Positions 1 through 6,515 are shown, numbered from the stretch's first letter. The stretch: 7,793 nt of DNA from an uncultured Caulobacterales bacterium (GCA_938007945.1 CALLME010000300.1:1-7793); one strand, 5' to 3'. Translations and numbers: made by a program. Notes: generated by a model from the letters alone, not told the origin.

Positions 1-927
1 GAGGGTCAGGACGTTATTCACGATTGTTGGCTTACCAAATAGACCGCTAATGGCGGGGATGGGTGGCTTAACCTTAACCTGCCCGCGCTTGCCTTCAATA
101 GATTCAAGCATAGAGCTTTCTTCACCGCAGATATAAGCGCCCGCCCCCACACGGATGATGAGGTTAAAATCTGTGCCGCTGCCTTTGATATTCGTTCCGA
201 GCCAGCCCGCGTCTTCCATTATATTTACAGCGCGCCGCATTGTCTTAATCGCATGCGGATATTCAGAGCGGATATAGATATAACCCGTGTCCGCCCCAAT
301 CGCGCGCCCCCCGATAATCATACCTTCAATCAAGCAGAACGGGTCGCCTTCCATCAGCATTCGATCCGCAAATGTGCCGCTATCGCCTTCATCGGCATTG
401 GCGCAGATATATTTCTGTGGCTCGGTTTGGGCGAGCGCGGTTTTCCATTTAATGCCTGTCGGGAAGCCCGCACCGCCGCGCCCACGCAAGCATGATTGCA
501 GCACCTCATCAACGATACTCTCTGCCGACATCTCTAGGGCTTTCTTGAGCCCGACAAGCCCGCCATGCGCGGCGTAGTCATCTAGATTTAAGCAATCAAT
601 TACGCCGACGCGCGCAAAGGTCAGCCGCTCTTGTTTGGCAAAATATGGAATGTCTTCCGTGAGGCCGTGACTAAGATCATGCAAAGCACCGCTGAGGAAA
701 TCACTCGCAAATAAGTCGTTCACATCAGACGCGCTAACAGGCCCGTAAGCGACGCGCCCCTCAGGCGTTTCAACTTCCACCAATGGCTCGAGCCACAACA
801 TGCCGCGGGAGCCGTTTCTGATGATAGTGACGTCGTCTCCGCCTTTTGCGGCAATGGCCTCTGCCACAGCATCCGCGCCGACGGATAATGCTGCCGCATC
901 ACACGGGATATAGACTTTCACGCTCAT
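1..927 (-). CDS. fdsB: NAD-dependent formate dehydrogenase, beta (FMN/NAD) subunit FdsB, C-terminus cut by window edge
   Basis: This is the diaphorase subunit of soluble cytoplasmic NAD-linked formate dehydrogenase: it takes electrons from the molybdenum subunit FdsA through iron-sulfur centres and reduces NAD at FMN. The 309 codons present show an N-terminal thioredoxin-fold-like part without paired cysteines (residues 1-95, starting MSVKVYIP), then the NuoF-type core: the glycine-rich nucleotide loop RGRGGAGFPTG at 148-158, the FMN-site segment NADEGDSGTFADR at 177-189 and GAGAYICGEES at 261-271. GDSGT in place of the NuoF-type ESEPGT, and the N-terminal domain, favour FdsB over respiratory NuoF. 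The family is about 510-520 residues, so roughly 200 residues, including the SLBB domain and the C-terminal [4Fe-4S] cysteines, lie beyond the left edge. The ATG at 927-925 overlaps the fdsG stop by four bases (ATGA), implying translational coupling. fdsA, fdsC and fdsD would be expected further left. Confidence 0.9.
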   Translation of the reverse strand, partial: MSVKVYIPCDAAALSVGADAVAEAIAAKGGDDVTIIRNGSRGMLWLEPLVEVETPEGRVAYGPVSASDVNDLFASDFLSGALHDLSHGLTEDIPYFAKQERLTFARVGVIDCLNLDDYAAHGGLVGLKKALEMSAESIVDEVLQSCLRGRGGAGFPTGIKWKTALAQTEPQKYICANADEGDSGTFADRMLMEGDPFCLIEGMIIGGRAIGADTGYIYIRSEYPHAIKTMRRAVNIMEDAGWLGTNIKGSGTDFNLIIRVGAGAYICGEESSMLESIEGKRGQVKVKPPIPAISGLFGKPTIVNNVLTL

Positions 928-1403
928 GATGTTTTTGCCTTATAACGTGCCACAATCTCTTGAAGCTTGGTTACATCCACACGACCATAGAGGTTATCAT
1001 CGACCAAAACTGCGGGGCCTAGCGCGCAATTTCCGAGGCAATAGGCCGCTTCCAAGGCGACATCTTTCGCGCTCGCGTCAAGCTTCGTTCCGAACGCCTT
1101 TTCGGCTTCAGCAATCAACTCTTTCGCGCCAACGGCTTGGCAGGCTTCCGCGCGACAAATTTTGAATGTGAGTTTAGCCCCCACCTCGCGTTTATAGTCA
1201 TGATAAAAACTGACCACACCGTGGATTTCAGCACGTGAAATATTAAGCGCTTGAGCAATCGTCCGTAACGCTTCATCGGTCAGATGCCCGTGCTTATGTT
1301 GCACCTCATGCAGTATTTCCAACAATGAGTCGGGAGCGTCGGCGTAATCGCGACAGATGTCTCGCGCGACCTTGTCCTCAACAGTATTTAAAAGCGTGAC
1401 CAT
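924..1403 (-). CDS. fdsG: NAD-dependent formate dehydrogenase, gamma subunit FdsG (NuoE-like [2Fe-2S] protein)
   Basis: This small electron-transfer subunit of the soluble formate dehydrogenase (159 residues) belongs to the NuoE/thioredoxin-like [2Fe-2S] family. The four cluster ligands are visible: C83 and C88 in CRAEAC, and C122 and C126 in CLGNC, giving the family pattern C-x4-C ... C-x3-C. The N-terminal helical part contains the conserved stretch LNISRAEIHGVVSFYHDY (53-70). The ATG at 1403 is preferred because AGGG (plus-strand positions 1410-1413) sits six bases upstream. An in-frame ATG at 1436 would add MRPVFCALGLV, which does not look like the family N-terminus. The stop overlaps the fdsB start (ATGA). 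The Rieske gene lies 106 bp upstream on the same strand, so co-transcription with it is possible but not shown. The length suits FdsG (about 150-175 residues). Confidence 0.9.
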   Translation of the reverse strand: MVTLLNTVEDKVARDICRDYADAPDSLLEILHEVQHKHGHLTDEALRTIAQALNISRAEIHGVVSFYHDYKREVGAKLTFKICRAEACQAVGAKELIAEAEKAFGTKLDASAKDVALEAAYCLGNCALGPAVLVDDNLYGRVDVTKLQEIVARYKAKTS

Positions 1404-1509
1404 AACTAACCCTAAAGCGCAAAAAACGGGGCGCAACTCATATTTTGGTATTGCGAGATTTGCGCATAAAACAAGGGCGAGCGCGCATCATAAGGTTTTG
1501 AAATATAAG
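1404..1509. other. Intergenic gap between the Rieske gene and fdsG
   Basis: These 106 bp lie between the Rieske stop and the fdsG start, both on the minus strand. Apart from the fdsG ribosome binding site I find no convincing GC-rich hairpin with a T-run and no clear -35/-10 pair. Read-through from the Rieske gene into fdsGB is therefore plausible, and a separate fds promoter cannot be excluded. Confidence 0.4.
1410..1413 (-). promoter_or_regulatory. Ribosome binding site that selects the fdsG start
   Basis: The minus strand reads AGGG, six bases before the ATG at 1403. The more upstream ATG at 1436 lacks a comparable site and would give a non-conserved N-terminal extension, so this site favours the shorter 159-residue protein. 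Confidence 0.5.
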
Positions 1510-2664
1510 CTATTCAGCAGCCTGCATATGACGGGCGACCCATTTGTGAAAAACATGGGTTGGATTGTCCATCACTGGTGAGAATTTACCACCGTCAAAG
1601 AACGGGCCGTGACGCCCTTTCTGCATACCTTCGACAACACCTAAATCTTCGTTGAAAATATTGGTCCAAATGCGTGCATTCTCACGTAGCATACCCTGCC
1701 AATCTGGCGTATCGAGGTCTTCGGCGTAAAACATCGCCATCCGCTCAAGCGTTTCTTCTGGACCTTGCGGCAAAAGTATCATCGCAAGCGCGTGATCGCG
1801 ATGCACTCCGAGTAAAAGATTTGGAAAATAGGAGATATATTCACCCGTTCTATCCCATTTGTCTGAGATATTTTTGAAATCTGGAAAGACGCGACCGTTT
1901 TCATCCTTTAACTGACGATAATTACGACTCCCTTGCCCTGAAAAATTAGCGCTATCGTAAATATCGTAATGCACATCAATTGGGGAGATTTCGTTTAGTT
2001 CAGGATGTATCCAAGGCAGGTGATAGGACTCGCAGTAATTCTCAATCGCAAGCTTCCAATTCGTTTTAACTGTCATCTCATTGCGACTTGCGTCCCCGCC
2101 TATATGAAAAGGCTGGTCAAATTCCGCCCATCGCGAGAGCATATCGGCGTGCGCGACATCAAAGTTTTCCGCATCGCCTGAAATATTCACGAACACAACG
2201 CCGTGCCAAATATGGCTACGGATTTTAAATAGGCTGAGTTCAGACGGATCAAGCGCATCATGGCTATCCTTGTTCACGCCGCCGACATAGGGGGTGCGCA
2301 CTAACTCGCCGCCGTGATCATAACACCAGCTATGATAGGGGCATCTGATAGGGCCTTTCAGATGGGTTGGCTTATCCACCAAAATCATACCGCGGTGACG
2401 ACAGGTGTTTTGAAAGACGTTCACTTCGCCGCCTTTGTCTCTCACAAGAAGTAACGGCATCCCCATGAAATCTATAGGAAAACTATCACCCGCTTTGGGC
2501 ACGTCACCTTCAAAGGCAATGGCTGACCAGTTTTTGAAAAAGAGAATATCTTTTTCGCGCGCATATATTTCTGGCGAAATATAATGCGCGTTTGGCAGTC
2601 CTCTTGCCGTCTCAATAGGCTGTAAAACGTCGTCCAAATGCATATTAGAAATTTGAATATTCAC
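1510..2664 (-). CDS. Rieske non-haem iron oxygenase, alpha subunit, GbcA/CntA-like (quaternary-amine type)
   Basis: This is the terminal oxygenase component of a Rieske monooxygenase or dioxygenase, cytoplasmic and soluble. The [2Fe-2S] ligands are C88, H90, C108 and H111 (C-x-H-x17-C-x2-H, in CRHRG and CPYHSW). The mononuclear iron site is H215 and H220 (ESYHLPWIH) with D340 (FNEDLGVVEG) as the likely third ligand. The residue three before the first histidine, which bridges the two metal sites between subunits, is Glu (E212). Carnitine monooxygenase CntA likewise uses Glu (E205) where ring-hydroxylating enzymes usually have Asp. This, the length of 384 residues and the neighbours (FAD amine oxidoreductase, folate methyltransferase, BCCT transporter) point to demethylation or cleavage of a quaternary ammonium compound rather than aromatic ring attack; the substrate itself is inferred. 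No reductase is in the window. The start is GTG at 2664, without a clear ribosome binding site; ATG at 2643 (residue 8) is an alternative. Automated naming as aromatic ring-hydroxylating dioxygenase is likely. Confidence 0.85.
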   Translation of the reverse strand: MNIQISNMHLDDVLQPIETARGLPNAHYISPEIYAREKDILFFKNWSAIAFEGDVPKAGDSFPIDFMGMPLLLVRDKGGEVNVFQNTCRHRGMILVDKPTHLKGPIRCPYHSWCYDHGGELVRTPYVGGVNKDSHDALDPSELSLFKIRSHIWHGVVFVNISGDAENFDVAHADMLSRWAEFDQPFHIGGDASRNEMTVKTNWKLAIENYCESYHLPWIHPELNEISPIDVHYDIYDSANFSGQGSRNYRQLKDENGRVFPDFKNISDKWDRTGEYISYFPNLLLGVHRDHALAMILLPQGPEETLERMAMFYAEDLDTPDWQGMLRENARIWTNIFNEDLGVVEGMQKGRHGPFFDGGKFSPVMDNPTHVFHKWVARHMQAAE

Positions 2665-2728
2665 GCGCGTAAAAACAAGCTATTAATTCGCCGATAAGCT
2701 ATTTTTACATCGCAGTATAAGCACAAAT
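2665..2728. other. Short gap between the LysR-type gene and the Rieske gene
   Basis: This AT-rich 64-bp gap separates two minus-strand genes. It holds the direct repeat AAGCTATT at 2677-2684 and 2696-2703 (19 bases start to start), flanked by AAAAA and TTTTT. It may contain a promoter or operator for the Rieske gene, but no -35/-10 pair is convincing and no Shine-Dalgarno stands before the GTG. Confidence 0.35.
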
Positions 2729-3712
2729 TTATGAGACCTGAGCGACAGCCTCATCCTCGTTGACTTTCATCGCCTTCTCTAACCAGGGGACTTGAGGATA
2801 AAGCGACGGCATGCAGTGCTTAAGCAGAATTCGGCGTGATTCTTTCGCTATGCGTTCCGGCACATCACCCAAATTATCTTCGCGCGATATCAAATCAAAG
2901 TGACGGCTGAAACTGCCGCGCGAGATGGGATAGACGTCTAAATGCTCAACAAGGTGTGGGCTTTCCAACAAACACATTGGTGTGGTTATGCCCCACCCCA
3001 AGCCTTTCGCGACGGCGAGGCTATGGGCTGGCGCGCGGTCAAATTCGGCGAGTTCAGGAAATTTCAGCCGCAGACGATTGAGTTGTCGCTCAATCCTGAG
3101 CCCCATAGCTGATCGCATCGAAATACGCAGAAACGGCAGCGTATGATTATCCGCCGTCAACTCGCGTGGCCCCTTATAATCCTTTGGAAAAATAAGGAGA
3201 TAGGGCTCTTGGATGACTTTGTAACGTGACAGCCCCGCCACGTCTTCCATCACGTCACCAGAGGTAATAATTATATCGATATTATGGGATAAAAATTCGT
3301 CGCGGTGGTAAGGTGACAGTCCGCTCCAAAACCGCCAGTAGCTAGAGACGTCATTCATCGTCTCATAAAGATGAGAGCCAAGCACTGCCGACATACTATC
3401 TGTCATAGCAATCGTCAGCGACGCCAAACGACGACGCTCTAGAGTGCGGGTTTCGCGGAAAGCTTCTTTCGTTTCACGTAGGATATGACGCCCACGTTCG
3501 AGCAAAATACGTCCCGCAGACGTCAGGACAATCGGCCGTACAGAGCGGTCAAAAAGTTTCACGCCCACAGCGTCTTCTAATCCAGCAATAATCTGAGAAA
3601 CAGCGGATTGCGTCATGCGCAGCACTTTAGCGCTTTGCGTCATACCCCCTTGGTCGGCTGTAATAACAAATACCTGCAATGAGCGCAGGTCAAAATTATT
3701 TGGAATTTTCAC
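2729..3712 (-). CDS. LysR-type transcriptional regulator
   Basis: This is a DNA-binding regulator of 327 residues, usual for the LysR family (about 300), with a slightly long C-terminal tail. The N-terminal winged helix-turn-helix spans about residues 8-66: LRSLQVFVITAD, the recognition region MTQSAVSQIIAGLE (33-46), then VKLFDRSVRPIVLTSAGRIL (51-70). A linker helix (about 71-96) leads to the periplasmic-binding-protein-like effector domain starting near LTIAMTDSMSAV (99-110). The start is GTG at 3712; GGGG stands eight bases upstream on the minus strand. It lies between the Rieske/fds arm and the divergent FAD/methyltransferase arm, which is the classic placement for a LysR protein that controls the neighbouring operon and itself through the shared control region. 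The inducer is unknown; by family habit it would be the substrate or an intermediate of the pathway. Confidence 0.92.
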   Translation of the reverse strand: MKIPNNFDLRSLQVFVITADQGGMTQSAKVLRMTQSAVSQIIAGLEDAVGVKLFDRSVRPIVLTSAGRILLERGRHILRETKEAFRETRTLERRRLASLTIAMTDSMSAVLGSHLYETMNDVSSYWRFWSGLSPYHRDEFLSHNIDIIITSGDVMEDVAGLSRYKVIQEPYLLIFPKDYKGPRELTADNHTLPFLRISMRSAMGLRIERQLNRLRLKFPELAEFDRAPAHSLAVAKGLGWGITTPMCLLESPHLVEHLDVYPISRGSFSRHFDLISREDNLGDVPERIAKESRRILLKHCMPSLYPQVPWLEKAMKVNEDEAVAQVS

Positions 3713-3723
3713 GTCAGTTACCC

Positions 3724-3740
3724 CAGAATCGTATTTTCTG
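3724..3740. promoter_or_regulatory. Candidate LysR operator: dyad CAGAA-N7-TTCTG
   Basis: Perfect 5-bp inverted arms flank a 7-base spacer, 11 bp upstream of the lysR-type GTG and next to its ribosome binding site, where an autoregulatory site could sit. Arms of this length occur by chance, so support is weak. Confidence 0.25.
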
Positions 3741-3779
3741 CCGCCCTACTTTTTCCTCTACCATTAGAAAGAGTTAAGT

Positions 3780-3813
3780 GAAAAGCGGAAATAACATAAA
3801 TTCTTTGCTTTTC
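3780..3813. promoter_or_regulatory. Candidate operator: inverted repeat GAAAAGC-N20-GCTTTTC
   Basis: This is the longest dyad I see in the divergent region, with perfect 7-bp arms and a 20-base spacer. It lies just upstream of a TATAAT hexamer, which is a sensible place for activator binding. The arms are A/T-rich, so chance is not excluded. Confidence 0.3.
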
Positions 3814-3828
3814 TCGGCCTCATCATCA

Positions 3829-3844
3829 CTTTCTATAATGAAAG
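3829..3844 (+). promoter_or_regulatory. Candidate -10 element TATAAT inside a dyad, for the FAD oxidoreductase gene
   Basis: A perfect sigma-70 -10 hexamer TATAAT (3834-3839) is framed by inverted arms CTTTC (3829-3833) and GAAAG (3840-3844). The hexamer 17 bases upstream (TTCTCG, 3811-3816) is a poor -35 box, which would fit a promoter needing an activator such as the divergent LysR protein. It lies 87 bp before the ATG at 3926. Confidence 0.35.
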
Positions 3845-3913
3845 GCGATAATTTTGAGTGATTTGAAACGACTTTGATTGTGACAGCCCAGTCCCCGCGT
3901 TACGCAAGTGGCA

Positions 3914-3920
3914 TAGGAGA
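3914..3920 (+). promoter_or_regulatory. Strong ribosome binding site for the FAD oxidoreductase
   Basis: TAGGAGA ends five bases before the ATG at 3926. It is the clearest Shine-Dalgarno in the window and fixes the start of the FAD gene. Confidence 0.75.
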
Positions 3921-3925
3921 CTTTC

Positions 3926-5278
3926 ATGGCATTTCCGACCTCATCAAAATACGTTATCATTGGCGCTGGCGTGCACGGCCTTTCAACGGCTTATCATCTC
4001 GCGGCCGCACTCAAAGCCGAAGGAAAAGGCTCAGGCGCGGATATTATCATCGTAGATAAAGGCGGCATCGCCTCTGGCGCATCTGGCATTGCTTGCGGTG
4101 TCGTCCGCAATAATTATTACCAGCCCGCCATGCGTGAACTTATGGCCCATTCTGTCAATGTGTGGGAGTCAGATATGGAGGCCTATTCCTATCACCCCGT
4201 CGGCTATATGCAGATTTCCTGCGAAAGCATGCATGAAGACATCGCCGATATTTACGGTCAACAAAAAGCCATCGGCTATGAAAGCACGCTGGTTGAGGGC
4301 AAATCCGACTGCCACGACTATATGAAAGATATTTATCACGACTGGCAGGCTGAAAATATCACCTCTGTCCTTCACGAGAAACGCGGCGGGTATGCCAATA
4401 ACACCAAAGCCATGTACGGACTGGCTGGTAAAGCGGAGGCCGAGGGTGTGCGCATCATCACGGGTGTCCAAGTCACAGGCTTTTCGCGCGCAAATGGCGC
4501 AAGCTCAGCAATACGTGCGGTGCATACGAATAAAGGAGATATTGAATGTGATTATGTCGTGATTGGTGCAGGCCCTTGGGTGCGTGATTTCTGGAATATG
4601 CTAGATCTTCCCAAGACCGTTTCTATAAAAGGCAAAGACGGCATATTACATGACGGCATCGACATGTGGACCTATTGGCAGCTTGAAGAAGGCGTGCTGA
4701 ACGTCGATCCTAGCCTGTTTAAAACCAATGACGGCTCTCAACCGCCTGTCATGCACGTTGATACAGATGCCACGCTGAAATCAGTCATGGACGGCTCCGT
4801 TATCGAGGATGAAGGCAATATTTGGGGCCTGTATTATAAGCCAGACTTCCACTTTGGCGGCATCCAAGGCGGTGCAATGCCCTACCCCGTCACAACGCCA
4901 GCCGAAGAGCTCGACATAGACCCCTATGGTCCCGCCTCGCCCGAATGGATTAGCTCGCCAGAATTTGCGCATATGTGGGTTAGCGCTCTCGCCCATTGCC
5001 ATAAGCGTTTCGAAGGGCAGATGGGCGCCTATCACAAAGAACCGTCAGGTGGCGTCGGTTGCTTTACGCCAGACAGCTTTCCTGTCTTTGATGAGTTTTG
5101 TGAAAACGCCTATATTCTCGCCGATTCAAACCACGGCTATAAGATGATTGGCGTGGGTAAATTGGTCGCCCAGCACATCCTAGGGCAAACATCGGAATTG
5201 TTGAAACCGTTCAGATATTCCCGCTACGCAGAAGGCGAACTACACCCCACATCCAACAGCCCGTTCCCGTGGAGTTAG
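3926..5278 (+). CDS. DAO-family FAD-dependent oxidoreductase, SoxB/dimethylglycine dehydrogenase-like, N-methyl amine oxidation predicted
   Basis: This 450-residue cytoplasmic flavoprotein of the D-amino-acid-oxidase superfamily has the N-terminal dinucleotide fold GAGVHG (13-18, G-x-G-x-x-G) and the end of strand 2 at D44 (IIIVDKGG). SGASGIACG (50-58) and RNNYYQPAMREL (61-72) resemble the SoxB class of sarcosine oxidases. The second nucleotide-binding segment is DYVVIGAGPWV (209-219) and the C-terminal FAD-contact segment is ADSNHGYKMIGVGKLVA (399-415). Members oxidise the C-N bond of N-methyl amino acids such as sarcosine or dimethylglycine. The histidine that carries covalent FAD in dimethylglycine and sarcosine dehydrogenases (in W-H-A-A-G) is I55 here, so FAD is probably not covalently held at that place. 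There is no GcvT domain in this protein; the next gene supplies a GcvT-family protein 106 bp downstream on the same strand, so the two may work as partners. The electron acceptor (oxygen, ETF or other) cannot be read. Other SoxB partners (SoxA, SoxD, SoxG) are absent from the window. Confidence 0.82.
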   Translation: MAFPTSSKYVIIGAGVHGLSTAYHLAAALKAEGKGSGADIIIVDKGGIASGASGIACGVVRNNYYQPAMRELMAHSVNVWESDMEAYSYHPVGYMQISCESMHEDIADIYGQQKAIGYESTLVEGKSDCHDYMKDIYHDWQAENITSVLHEKRGGYANNTKAMYGLAGKAEAEGVRIITGVQVTGFSRANGASSAIRAVHTNKGDIECDYVVIGAGPWVRDFWNMLDLPKTVSIKGKDGILHDGIDMWTYWQLEEGVLNVDPSLFKTNDGSQPPVMHVDTDATLKSVMDGSVIEDEGNIWGLYYKPDFHFGGIQGGAMPYPVTTPAEELDIDPYGPASPEWISSPEFAHMWVSALAHCHKRFEGQMGAYHKEPSGGVGCFTPDSFPVFDEFCENAYILADSNHGYKMIGVGKLVAQHILGQTSELLKPFRYSRYAEGELHPTSNSPFPWS

Positions 5279-5384
5279 AGGATAAAGCTAATTAATAAGT
5301 CTAATGAGACACACAAATCCACTAGACAAATCACAAAGCCAAAATATAGCTTTTAAGAACATTTTCGTTGTGACGGAGACCTAT
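5279..5384 (+). promoter_or_regulatory. Gap between the FAD gene and the methyltransferase gene, with a possible weak promoter
   Basis: This 106-bp AT-rich gap holds TAGACA (5323-5328) and TATAGC (5345-5350), 16 bases apart, a weak sigma-70-like pair that could give the methyltransferase gene its own promoter. A 7-bp inverted pair AAAGCTA (5284-5290) and TAGCTTT (5347-5353) is separated by 56 bases, too far for a terminator. An in-frame ATG at 5304 lacks a ribosome binding site. Confidence 0.25.
5375..5379 (+). promoter_or_regulatory. Ribosome binding site that selects a GTG start for the methyltransferase
   Basis: GGAGA ends five bases before GTG at 5385. The in-frame ATG at 5400 lies 20 bases from this site, too far, and the in-frame ATG at 5304 lies well upstream with no such site. 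The resulting protein of 376 residues matches the length of DmdA (about 370). Confidence 0.6.
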
Positions 5385-6515
5385 GTGACAACTGCTTCAA
5401 TGCCCCCTGCTCTGTCGATTTCTCGGCGCATACGAAACACACCTTTCACCCGAAAAAATACCGAGCACGGCGTCAAAGCCTATACGGTTTACAATCACAT
5501 GCTCCTCCCGACCGTATTTGAAAGTATAGAAGCGGATTACCACCACCTCAAAAAGCATGTTCAAATCTGGGACGTTTCCTGCCAACGCCAGGTTGAGATA
5601 AACGGCCCAGACGCATCAAAGCTCGTGCAAATGCTCACCCCGCGCAACTTGAAAAAAATGAGCGATGATCAGTGTTACTACCTCCCAGTTGTGGACCGTC
5701 AGGGAGGGATGCTTAACGATCCAGTAGCGGTAAAGCACAACGCAAATCGTTGGTGGATATCTCTAGCGGACTCAGATCTTATGTTTTGGATCAAAGGCCT
5801 CGCAACGGGGCGCGACTTAAACGTAGTTATGCATGAACCCGACGTGTCACCGCTTGCGATACAAGGTCCAAAATCAAATGACTTAATGGCGCGCGTTTTC
5901 GGCGATGACATTGTCAATTTGAAATTCTTTAGACATCGCAAAATTGATTTTATGGACACGCAATTTACCGTCGCGCGATCTGGCTTTTCCGTCCAAGGCG
6001 GGTTTGAAATTTATGTTGAGGGTACTGAGTACGGCGAACCATTATGGGACGCGCTTTTTAAGGCAGGCAAAGACCTTAATGTCCGTGCGGGCTGCCCTAA
6101 CCTGATTGAGCGTATAGAGGGCGGGCTACTATCTTATGGCAATGACATGACGAATGCCAACACACCTTACGAAGCTGGCCTCGGCAAATTCTGCAAAGGT
6201 CCGGCGGCTCAAGACTGTGTCGGTGCAGATATGTTACAAAAAGAACTTGAAAATGGCCCGAAACAACAAATTCGCGGACTGAGGATTGCGGGCAATCCCC
6301 TTCCGCCCTGCGCAACGACGTGGCCTATTCACGCGGACGGCGCGCCAATTGGGCAAGTGAGTTCTGCGGCCTGGTCGCCTGATTTGGGCACCAACATCGC
6401 CATCTGCATGGTCGCTAACACTCACTGGGATGACGGCACGCAAGTCAGCGTGCATACGGAAACGGGTGGTGTCCGCGCGGCAGAAATATGCGCCTTGCCC
6501 TTTACAAAAAGCTAG
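5385..6515 (+). CDS. DmdA-like / GcvT-family tetrahydrofolate-dependent methyltransferase
   Basis: This 376-residue protein has the GcvT (aminomethyltransferase) fold: the folate-binding N-terminal domain covers about residues 15-280 and the C-terminal barrel about 295-370. The N-terminus (SISRRIRNTPF, 11-21, then KAYTVYNHMLLPTVF, 31-45) and VWDV-like IWDVSCQRQVEI (61-72) resemble dimethylsulfoniopropionate demethylase DmdA more than glycine-cleavage T protein. Other landmarks are GGMLNDPV (107-114, at the position of the GG-x2-DD loop of T proteins), SPLAIQGPKS (155-164), SGFSVQGGFEIYVEG (199-213) and GCPNLIERIEGGLLSYGND (236-254). DmdA moves a methyl group from DMSP to tetrahydrofolate; related proteins take a methylene group from N-methyl amines. 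Beside an FAD amine oxidoreductase, capture of a C1 unit on folate is the safest reading. A true DmdA acting on DMSP is the main alternative. The GTG start is chosen for its ribosome binding site. The last bases overlap the stop of the convergent transporter gene. Confidence 0.82.
   Translation: MTTASMPPALSISRRIRNTPFTRKNTEHGVKAYTVYNHMLLPTVFESIEADYHHLKKHVQIWDVSCQRQVEINGPDASKLVQMLTPRNLKKMSDDQCYYLPVVDRQGGMLNDPVAVKHNANRWWISLADSDLMFWIKGLATGRDLNVVMHEPDVSPLAIQGPKSNDLMARVFGDDIVNLKFFRHRKIDFMDTQFTVARSGFSVQGGFEIYVEGTEYGEPLWDALFKAGKDLNVRAGCPNLIERIEGGLLSYGNDMTNANTPYEAGLGKFCKGPAAQDCVGADMLQKELENGPKQQIRGLRIAGNPLPPCATTWPIHADGAPIGQVSSAAWSPDLGTNIAICMVANTHWDDGTQVSVHTETGGVRAAEICALPFTKS

Larger units (their letters stand above)
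3713..3925. promoter_or_regulatory. Divergent control region between the LysR-type gene and the FAD oxidoreductase gene
   Basis: These 213 bp separate two divergently transcribed genes and must hold the start signals of both, or at least of the FAD gene. It is AT-rich in the middle. Candidate operator dyads are listed separately. LysR proteins typically bind imperfect dyads with a T-N11-A core in such regions. The individual sites are uncertain because several 5-bp dyads are expected by chance in this length. Confidence 0.6.

Noticed and set aside
253..577. Plus-strand open frames opposite fdsB
   Set aside because: They lie antisense to a clearly conserved coding sequence, have low-complexity, arginine- and proline-rich translations and no ribosome binding site.
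1..927. Respiratory complex I subunit NuoF
   Set aside because: The N-terminal domain and the GDSGT variant, an FdsG-type neighbour and no other nuo genes favour FdsB.
2677..2703. Terminator between the LysR gene and the Rieske gene
   Set aside because: The repeated AAGCTATT is a direct repeat; pairing as a stem gives only the AGCT core and A/T flanks with mismatches, too weak to call.
4169..4471. 100-residue minus-strand open frame inside the FAD gene
   Set aside because: It is a shadow of the FAD oxidoreductase reading frame and shows no recognisable domain.
5284..5353. Hairpin from AAAGCTA and TAGCTTT downstream of the FAD gene
   Set aside because: The 56-base loop and A/T-rich arms make a terminator or riboswitch unlikely; a chance pair in AT-rich DNA is enough to explain it.
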